35,167 nt of DNA from a virus. Every line of letters begins with the position of its first letter. The first letter of the stretch is position 1. The DNA is taken from positions 1 to 35,167 of IMG/VR virus record IMGVR_UViG_3300046167_000498; one strand, given 5' to 3'. Shown piece by piece: positions 22,745-28,280 of the stretch. The translations under genes were made by a program, and so were the position numbers. The notes below the pieces were generated by a model. The model did not search any database and was not told where the DNA came from. It saw only the letters and a list, made by a program, of their open reading frames with translations.

Positions 22745-22780
22745 CAGTTAATATGCATATAAAACAATTTAATTTAAGTG

Positions 22781-22809
22781 TTGCGTTTTAATCTCACATC
22801 ATTTAACGG
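22781..22809 (+). promoter_or_regulatory. possible rightward promoter
   Basis: TTGCGT (22781-22786), a 17-nt spacer and TAACGG (22804-22809) precede leader copy e. The -10 matches poorly. A promoter must exist in this divergent gap for the plus-strand operon, but its exact position is uncertain. Confidence 0.25.
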
Positions 22810-22821
22810 ACAAATATTACA

Positions 22822-22854
22822 TAGGCAATCAAGCCACATAAATGGAGATGTAAT
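22822..22854 (+). promoter_or_regulatory. leader motif copy e on the plus strand
   Basis: GGCAATCAAGCC at 22824-22835, then ACATAAATGGAGATGTAAT and the ATG at 22855. It matches the minus-strand leaders except for one base in the centre, keeps the dyad, and keeps the distance to the start codon (19 nt). ATTACATAG overlaps its left side as in copy d. Confidence 0.65.
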
Positions 22855-23172
22855 ATGACAAATAAAATAATATATGAGACTAGCAAAGAGGGTAATGGTG
22901 TTTTTAATGTTAAGATATTTGACGATGGAACAGTTGACACGACTGACGATGACAATATGAACTTGAATGTATTCGACAATGTTAATGATGCTATCAACTG
23001 GCATTACAAACAATATCGCCTCATAAAAAACAGAGAGGCAAATTCACACGAAAATATCGTTTATCATTTAATGCCTTTCCATAATTATGACATGCCACTA
23101 ATTGTGGATAGCCAATGGAATATCATAAGTGCAGTTTGGGATAATACTGAACCAAAAGGAGTAGAAACATGA
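22855..23172 (+). CDS. hypothetical protein, 105 aa, first gene of rightward operon
   Basis: This plus-strand gene opens the only rightward operon and carries leader copy e with GGAG upstream. The 105-residue product begins MTNKIIYETSKEGNGVFNVK and is acidic, with a Thr/Asp run (DGTVDTTDDDNMNLNVFDNV) and an aromatic middle (INWHYKQYRLIKNREAN). No known domain. Its stop overlaps the start of the Cro-like regulator (ATGA), so both are made together. Confidence 0.72.
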   Translation: MTNKIIYETSKEGNGVFNVKIFDDGTVDTTDDDNMNLNVFDNVNDAINWHYKQYRLIKNREANSHENIVYHLMPFHNYDMPLIVDSQWNIISAVWDNTEPKGVET

Positions 23173-23381
23173 CTAAATATACAGTTGAAGGCATTATAGA
23201 AAACTGTGGTGGTGCATCTGTCATAGCATCACATTGCACTAACCTAAAAGCTGACAGCATTCGTAAATGGATTACACGTGGAATACCTGAGAAACACTGG
23301 TCAACCATAATTAAATTACATGGCTGGCTGCTTAATGCTAATCAGCTGCATAAGCTAAATGAAAGTGTACGTGATGATTGA
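23169..23381 (+). CDS. Cro/YdaS-like HTH regulator, 70 aa
   Basis: The 70-residue product has the pattern IIENCGGASVIASHC, then ADSIRKWITRGIPEKHWSTI IKLHGW. This is the signature of small Cro-like phage regulators (C-G-G-x-x-x-I-A ... V/I-x-x-W-x-x-R-G-I-P-x-x-x-W). It would bind operators in the divergent region and govern leftward against rightward transcription. AGGAG precedes the start. There is no integrase in the genome, so it does not by itself show lysogeny. No CI-like partner with a peptidase domain is present. Confidence 0.82.
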   Translation: MTKYTVEGIIENCGGASVIASHCTNLKADSIRKWITRGIPEKHWSTIIKLHGWLLNANQLHKLNESVRDD

Positions 23382-23553
23382 GCAAGTAAAAGATAAGTCT
23401 GGCGTTAGCACATATTATACTACGCACCCATACTACAACAAATTTAAGTATCGTAACGCTGTTTTAAGACGTGACAAACGCGACCAACATCATTGGCTTG
23501 CAAAGGTTAAGCAAGATATAATCAACTCTCTGCGAGGCTCTGGTGCGCTTTAG
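23359..23553 (+). CDS. hypothetical basic protein, 64 aa
   Basis: The frame overlaps the end of the Cro-like gene by 23 nt and the HNH gene by 11 nt. The product, MKVYVMIEQVKDKSGVSTYY onward, is basic with many His, Lys, Arg and Tyr (HPYYNKFKYRNAVLRRDKRD QHHW). A second Met at position 6 (23374) is an alternative start with less overlap; neither has a strong ribosome site. No known family. It may be translated by coupling from its neighbour. Confidence 0.55.
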   Translation: MKVYVMIEQVKDKSGVSTYYTTHPYYNKFKYRNAVLRRDKRDQHHWLAKVKQDIINSLRGSGAL

Positions 23554-23905
23554 TGACGATATAACATATCAGCGTTACAAGCCATTAACCAAGTATGAGT
23601 TTGCTGAACTATTCTTGCAGCAGCAAGGTTTATGCTCGACGTGCTCAACCAAGCTAGAATTAAAGCCTTACAAGATACATACTGAGCATCTCAGCCAACG
23701 TGCTTTGTCTGATAGCAACGCACATAACTTATCCAACATTGCACTAACATGTGTGCCTTGCAGCAAAGTTAAGAACGCAGCTGATGCAAAGGCAAGGGCT
23801 AAAGTAAGACGGCTGTTAGGTGTAAACAAAGATAAACCAAAGCAAAAGATAGCTAGTCGGAAATTTAATCAAGTAAGCAAACCAAACATAAGGGAAATAG
23901 ACTAA
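23543..23905 (+). CDS. HNH endonuclease
   Basis: A GTG at 23543 starts a 120-residue protein with an HNH core: CSTCSTKLEL, then IHTEHLSQRALSDSNAHNLS and NIALTCVPCSKVKN. The two CxxC pairs bind a structural zinc, and H-x-E-H with the following Asn residues form the nuclease site. A basic tail follows (KARAKVRRLLGVNKDKPKQK). HNH enzymes beside packaging genes help terminase, but here it is in the rightward operon far from terL, so it may be a homing-type or host-DNA nuclease. The start codon is uncertain. Confidence 0.8.
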   Translation: MRFSDDITYQRYKPLTKYEFAELFLQQQGLCSTCSTKLELKPYKIHTEHLSQRALSDSNAHNLSNIALTCVPCSKVKNAADAKARAKVRRLLGVNKDKPKQKIASRKFNQVSKPNIREID

Positions 23906-24207
23906 TGGCTTTTATACAAAAATGGAATTGGCACGATAACATTGACGAATACATGAACACATACTTTCTTAACCAAGAGCTTGTCCATGAAGATGATGAC
24001 TGCTTAAAGTATGACTTTCATTTATTTAGACGTGATGTCTACACTAACAAGTTCAATTTTATTGAGACACTAAACTGGTCGTCATACACGACTTATGGTG
24101 CTGATAAGGCAACTGAGTTTTATGCTATTTGTGATAAATTAGAGCTACAATATAAACAAGCTGCTAACGTGGCCTCACGGTTGTTCGGTGGACTTCGCCA
24201 AGTTTAG
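23905..24207 (+). CDS. hypothetical protein, 100 aa, last gene of rightward operon
   Basis: The start overlaps the HNH stop (TAATG). The product begins MAFIQKWNWHDNIDEYMNTY and is acidic and aromatic-rich. It ends with a helical LQYKQAANVASRLFGGLRQV. Its last 44 nt overlap the end of the metallophosphoesterase gene on the other strand, so the two operons meet tail to tail with no gap. No domain recognised. Confidence 0.68.
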   Translation: MAFIQKWNWHDNIDEYMNTYFLNQELVHEDDDCLKYDFHLFRRDVYTNKFNFIETLNWSSYTTYGADKATEFYAICDKLELQYKQAANVASRLFGGLRQV

Positions 24208-25345
24208 AATGATATGTAATTACTTTAGCACCTCTTGCTGATACCCAACCGCCTCTGGCGCTATATGCATCTCGTGTTGACAAAGAAGGATTTTGCTCCA
24301 CGATAGCGCCCATATCCTCCACCACACGTTCGTGGTGCATATGTCCAGTGTGAATATAAGCTTGTGTTGCTTTTCCCCATAGCTTTCTAAAACGTGGCTC
24401 ACTCGCAAACAGCTTTGGCAGTTGTGCCATTTTCTTTTTATGCCCATGATGGAAGCCTAACAATATCTCACCATGTAAATACGCATAATATGGAAATTCG
24501 TTGTCAATGACTTCTACTCTATCGTCTTGACTAAATACATATTTTATATGTTTTCTGAGCCAGATTGAACCTGACATATCGTGATTGCCTTCGGCCTGTA
24601 CTACTACAACCTTACCAAATTTCTTTAACATCATCTGAACAGCTTGTGTCATAATTTCTATTGTTAGTTCAACTAGCTTACTATAGCGCGTATCAGCGTC
24701 AAGAATATGTCCTGACATAGGCGTAACAGCCGTTATGCCATCGAAATGCAGGAAGTCACCAAGCTGGCAAAGAAAGCCTGTATGAGCCTTTGGCGCGGCT
24801 TCTATCATATCTGATATTGCATTAAGAAACACACGCTTGGATATATTTACATCCCAATCATCACCAGTTTCAGCCTCCCAAGCATACATTCCCAAATGGA
24901 AGTCGGTAATGGTAATTAATGATAATAAGTCTTTATCTGTGTGCTTCACTTTAGGGCTTGGCTTAAATGGCTTATAGTTTTTATGCGTTTCTTCAATAGC
25001 CAGCAACATAATCTCATGTTGTCGTTCTTTGTCACCAATCGTCTTAACCCATTGGCCTGTTTTTTGTCCGCTTGCATTATAATATGTGCTTACGCCTTTG
25101 ACTTGAAAACCATCTGGTGCTGTTGCTGTCATATCATGCTCTGGCGCATGACCTTTGCGTGCGGCTCTAGCTTTAACTGCACCTGAAATAGTATATATCG
25201 CCCTTATGGATACACCAAATTTAGCGGCTGTCTCGTCCACTGTATCATCAACAGCTCTTGCGGAAATTACTGATAATTCGCGCTCACTTATACAATATTC
25301 CTTAAGTTCTGCCCAATTAACTTTACTTGAATTTGTTTTTCCCAT
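24164..25345 (-). CDS. metallophosphoesterase with N-terminal HTH-like domain
   Basis: The ATG at 25345 has GAGG upstream and is preferred over a TTG at 25360. The 393-residue protein has an N-terminal HTH-like part (VDETAAKFGVSIRAIYTISG) and a linker STYYNASGQKTGQWVKT. A calcineurin-type phosphoesterase domain follows from about residue 140: DFH at 148-150, GD at 196-197, GNHD at 253-256, HHGH at 299-302 and GHMHH at 334-338. All five metal-binding motifs are present, so it should be active. It is the last gene of the long leftward unit, after lysis genes. Substrate unknown; nucleic acid or cyclic nucleotide is possible. Confidence 0.85.
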   Translation of the reverse strand: MGKTNSSKVNWAELKEYCISERELSVISARAVDDTVDETAAKFGVSIRAIYTISGAVKARAARKGHAPEHDMTATAPDGFQVKGVSTYYNASGQKTGQWVKTIGDKERQHEIMLLAIEETHKNYKPFKPSPKVKHTDKDLLSLITITDFHLGMYAWEAETGDDWDVNISKRVFLNAISDMIEAAPKAHTGFLCQLGDFLHFDGITAVTPMSGHILDADTRYSKLVELTIEIMTQAVQMMLKKFGKVVVVQAEGNHDMSGSIWLRKHIKYVFSQDDRVEVIDNEFPYYAYLHGEILLGFHHGHKKKMAQLPKLFASEPRFRKLWGKATQAYIHTGHMHHERVVEDMGAIVEQNPSLSTRDAYSARGGWVSARGAKVITYHSKLGEVHRTTVRPR

Positions 25346-25411
25346 TTGGCTTTTCCTCAAACTTATGATACTCGTTGTCTGCAGGGTTTCTTATCCCCTA
25401 TTCCCTGTCAC

Positions 25412-25825
25412 TTAGAGGTCACTTAGTTGTGGCCTCTTTTTTGACAACTGGTAATGTGGCATATCAATAAATGACTTCCATAATCCACCCCACTCTAATT
25501 TAACTCCTAACTCACTTGCTGATTGTAGCATAGCAGTTGCAACCATTGCTAAATGTTCCTCTTTCCAAGATGCACTACCATCGACAAATGCATATACATC
25601 TAATGCCTCGCCAGTCTGATGCGAGCTTATCTTTTGATAGCCATCACACTTAGATAAGCCAGCTGTGAATAGTTCATATTGCTCTGCTTGTGTTCGTAAT
25701 CCACCATGCATTGGTATGCCAAAGTCTATCTTAGTGATTTGTATAGCAAGCCTAGCTACCTTAAATATCTCTGGGTCAACACCTAGCAATCTATTTTTGC
25801 TACTTTTACTAAATCTAAAAGGCAT
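25412..25825 (-). CDS. endolysin, peptidase M15 / VanY-like (L-Ala-D-Glu or D-Ala peptidase)
   Basis: The 137-residue enzyme has the M15 motifs: GLRTQAEQYELF (near 42), SSHQTGEALD with zinc ligands H69 and D76, E111 as a candidate catalytic base in KLEWGGLW, and DMPHYQL with H124 as the third ligand. It matches small phage endolysins such as T5 Lys in size and layout. There is no signal peptide, so it needs the holin encoded just upstream. It would cut peptidoglycan cross-links or stem peptides at the end of infection. Confidence 0.92.
   Translation of the reverse strand: MPFRFSKSSKNRLLGVDPEIFKVARLAIQITKIDFGIPMHGGLRTQAEQYELFTAGLSKCDGYQKISSHQTGEALDVYAFVDGSASWKEEHLAMVATAMLQSASELGVKLEWGGLWKSFIDMPHYQLSKKRPQLSDL
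25414..25442 (+). terminator. plus-strand intrinsic terminator, antisense to endolysin 3' end
   Basis: AGAGGTCAC and GTGGCCTCT form a 9-bp stem (one G-T wobble) with loop TTAGTT, followed by six Ts on the plus strand. On the minus strand there is no T tract, so it should stop rightward transcripts only. The nearest plus-strand operon ends 1.2 kb to the left, so the transcript would run antisense through the metallophosphoesterase gene. Confidence 0.75.
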
Positions 25826-26242
25826 TTACTCGCCTGAACCTTTAAGCGTCTTAATAGCTTTCTCTACTGACCTACCACCAATATAGCCACCAACACCCAA
25901 AGTGATTAAGTTCCATAAGCTTTGATATTCTTTCTCTGTCATGCCTTCAGCCTCAAATCCTAGAAATCGTGCTACAACTAATCCTGTAAATGTAAGCATG
26001 ACTAATGGCCTCCAGTTAGCTGTTAACCAATGTTCTGAGCTTGCTTCGCTGTTGACTATCTTGGCCTGTCCCATAAGCAACTCTGTGTTGTACTCATGCA
26101 CCCTGTCCATCGCTCGGCCTTGTACTTCTAGCAACAGACGTTTCTGCTCAAGCTTTTCTTCCTTCGAAGTATGTAGATTGTCTATTAGCTCTGTAGCTGG
26201 CTTAAATATGCCTGCTATAAGTTCTGTAATACCTAAACTCAT
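25826..26242 (-). CDS. holin, GTA-type 3TM family
   Basis: The 138-residue protein starts MSLGITELIAGIFKPATELI and contains EASSEHWLTANWRPLVMLTF, the signature (E-A...S-x-H-W-L-T-A-x-W-R-P) of the holin family first defined in gene transfer agents. Hydrophobic segments are at about residues 79-96 and 108-124, after a charged helical N-terminal half. It should form the membrane lesion that lets the endolysin, encoded next, reach the wall. ATGA overlap with the gene upstream. Confidence 0.85.
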   Translation of the reverse strand: MSLGITELIAGIFKPATELIDNLHTSKEEKLEQKRLLLEVQGRAMDRVHEYNTELLMGQAKIVNSEASSEHWLTANWRPLVMLTFTGLVVARFLGFEAEGMTEKEYQSLWNLITLGVGGYIGGRSVEKAIKTLKGSGE

Positions 26243-26490
26243 TTATCAACCTTTGCGTCTAGCTTCTGGTCTATTGCATCAAGCTTACTAAATAATCGCT
26301 GCACCATGTCGTTAAATTCTGCGCGTCTTATGTAGTTACCTGCAACAGTAACTTCTATTTTAGTTAGTTTGTCGTTAATCTCTTTGTCGGACTGCTCTAA
26401 GTCTTTTACTGATTGCCAGATTGTCTTAAGCATTGCTCCAAGCATCAAACTTGCGCCACCTAGTAATACATTTACGAGTGTCTGTTCCAT
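26239..26490 (-). CDS. membrane-anchored coiled-coil protein (spanin/holin-accessory candidate)
   Basis: The ATG at 26490 is preferred over a TTG three codons earlier. The 83-residue product has a hydrophobic N-terminal helix (VNVLLGGASLMLGAMLKTIW) followed by a charged coiled coil (VKDLEQSDKEINDKLTKIEV) and the segment YIRRAEFNDMVQRLFSKLDA IDQKLDAK. That build, beside the holin, suits an i-spanin-like or holin-accessory protein. No o-spanin lipobox gene is seen nearby. The family is common next to holins in marine phages, function not shown. Confidence 0.7.
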   Translation of the reverse strand: MEQTLVNVLLGGASLMLGAMLKTIWQSVKDLEQSDKEINDKLTKIEVTVAGNYIRRAEFNDMVQRLFSKLDAIDQKLDAKVDK

Positions 26491-26903
26491 AATAACCAAC
26501 GTTCATAGCGACCTAGCAAAAGCTTATAGCCAATATATGGCAAAGCCAGCCTAAATCTAAATTGATACATAGGTTCACTACATTCAAGATTGCAGCGATT
26601 AACCCAAGCACGTTTATTTAAATCTATGAAACGTCCCTGACTTTTCACTACGAGTGTCTTGGCTCCACCAAGTTTAACAGAATAGATACTGCAGCGTCTG
26701 GTCAATAACGAAAGCAATGTTCTTTTTGTACTGTTCTTGTTCAATAAATATACTGCTGTGACTGCATAGTCAAATGTGTCACCTACATAATTACCACTGT
26801 AATCCGGATTTATAATTTGCCAACCATCAACTAATTTATGCTTATCGCCTATAGTCCAGTCATTTGTAATGTTAAGCAGTTTTTCGCGCATAAGCTTTGA
26901 CAT
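26472..26903 (-). CDS. hypothetical protein, 143 aa, in lysis region
   Basis: The ATG at 26903 has GAGG upstream and overlaps the preceding gene by 32 nt; a longer frame to 26948 is less likely. The product begins MSKLMREKLLNITNDWTIGD and has a TFDYAVTAVYLLNKNSTKRT middle, then a basic C-terminus with LALPYIGYKLLLGRYERWLL. The end could be membrane-associated. No recognised family. It sits between virion protein genes and lysis genes and overlaps the next gene by 19 nt. Confidence 0.65.
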   Translation of the reverse strand: MSKLMREKLLNITNDWTIGDKHKLVDGWQIINPDYSGNYVGDTFDYAVTAVYLLNKNSTKRTLLSLLTRRCSIYSVKLGGAKTLVVKSQGRFIDLNKRAWVNRCNLECSEPMYQFRFRLALPYIGYKLLLGRYERWLLWNRHS

Positions 26904-27720
26904 GTGTAATCGCCTCTGTTCTTGTATTATAAACACAACCCCAAACAAACAACATTGGGTTTATTGTTGTATCATTAACATCATACGGAAATGTATGACC
27001 ATTGACACTACACCAAACTTCCATGACATTTGGGTCTGCTTGAAAGTAAACATCTACATTCTCATTTATAACACCTTCTTTATTATGTATACGTGCGTAA
27101 AATTGATAGCTAACGGCAGGTAATAAGTCATTTACTTTGTTATATGTTTGCCCATCAACTCGTTCCATTTCTGTTGCAGGTATGACAAATTTTGCCAGTG
27201 CATCTTTTGTTACTGTATCAAACTTTAATCCATACCACATTTTATATTCTTGATATGTTGCAGCGTACGTTTCTTTTATTTCGTCTGTGGGAGTGTCAAA
27301 GTTATAAAATGATAAACTATTATTAATATTATATGGTGGACGCTGTGCAGTGTACTCGCCAACTAAATTTAATGGGTTGTCATCAAAACTAGCAACTTCA
27401 CCAGAAAACTCTTGCTTTAGCTTTTCTACTATGAGTTTGCCGCCATCCGTACCTACTGCATAATCAGTTCGTGTAGGATTGCCGTTGATATATGTAGTGT
27501 CACAAACTTTAGTTGCGTCTACAGTTGTTGTCCTGTCCAGTTGCTCCTGCACTGTTGTATTCTGATAATACTGAGTGTCTGCAAGCTTAACAGACTTTGG
27601 TTTATTTACTGTATTATCGTCGTTTAGTATTGACGGTACTTCAACGTAGTAACCATCTGTGTCGGTCAATGTTGTTATCTGTATGTCATCTCTGGTTATA
27701 TATGTATACTTTAAGGTCAT
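26872..27720 (-). CDS. putative virion-associated protein, 282 aa
   Basis: The 282-residue product starts MTLKYTYITRDDIQITTLTD. It contains long stretches typical of beta-type virion proteins (GEYTAQRPPYNINNSLSFYN, AVSYQFYARIHNKEGVINEN). The start overlaps the stop of the preceding tail-appendage gene as TAATG, so it is expressed with the fibre genes. There is no domain I can name. A fibre attachment or adhesin role is plausible by position only. Confidence 0.65.
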   Translation of the reverse strand: MTLKYTYITRDDIQITTLTDTDGYYVEVPSILNDDNTVNKPKSVKLADTQYYQNTTVQEQLDRTTTVDATKVCDTTYINGNPTRTDYAVGTDGGKLIVEKLKQEFSGEVASFDDNPLNLVGEYTAQRPPYNINNSLSFYNFDTPTDEIKETYAATYQEYKMWYGLKFDTVTKDALAKFVIPATEMERVDGQTYNKVNDLLPAVSYQFYARIHNKEGVINENVDVYFQADPNVMEVWCSVNGHTFPYDVNDTTINPMLFVWGCVYNTRTEAITHVKAYARKTA

Positions 27721-28280
27721 TATAGCATTTCCATAAAGTTAGTTGTTGAAGTCGAGCCAAAGTATGTAGTTGTTGCTTGTCCTGTATTCCATGCCCATGT
27801 TGCCTGATTGTTACTAGATGAAAAATTACCTGCAGTTCTATTTAAAGTTAGGTCTGGATTACCTGCATTGGTGTTTTGACCTAAGTATAAATTCAATGAT
27901 GTAAAACCACTGTTAGTAAATGTTTTAGTTCCACTTGATACACCTAAAACTAAATTCATAGTGCCGTTAAAATTCATTAATGCTTCTATATATACATTTG
28001 TGCTACCTTGGTATGTACCTATAGTGCTATCATTCATACTACCAGTGCTAGTGCTTTGGTCATAGCCACTTGTGCTGAAGTATTGACTTGCACTGTAATC
28101 AGCTACAAATGATGTACCATGTATATTACCTGATAACCCATAAAAGTCTGAAAGTGCTAACGGTTGCCCTGCGGCAATAGTAGTTTGTGAACGATAGCTG
28201 TCTAAGCTTAATGGTATTGCACCACCAAACTCAACTTGTAAGCTTATTAATGATATTTGACCTGATGCAGGTAAGGCCAT
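27720..28280 (-). CDS. virion/tail appendage protein, 186 aa
   Basis: The N-terminus MALPASGQISLISLQVEFGG (LP.SGQISL..L..E.G) is a motif common in phage tail and appendage proteins. It is followed by ALSDFYGLSG and a Ser/Thr/Gly-rich beta region (QSTSTGSMNDSTIGTYQGST) to the end. The start overlaps the tail fibre stop (TAATG). The protein is probably a fibre tip or decoration that binds the tail fibre or receptor. Function inferred from composition and position. Confidence 0.7.
   Translation of the reverse strand: MALPASGQISLISLQVEFGGAIPLSLDSYRSQTTIAAGQPLALSDFYGLSGNIHGTSFVADYSASQYFSTSGYDQSTSTGSMNDSTIGTYQGSTNVYIEALMNFNGTMNLVLGVSSGTKTFTNSGFTSLNLYLGQNTNAGNPDLTLNRTAGNFSSSNNQATWAWNTGQATTTYFGSTSTTNFMEML

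Noticed and set aside
22774-23013. Minus-strand frame of 79 codons across the divergent region
   Set aside because: It would cover the promoter gap and run antisense to the plus-strand operon; no ribosome site and a hydrophobic, shadow-like composition.
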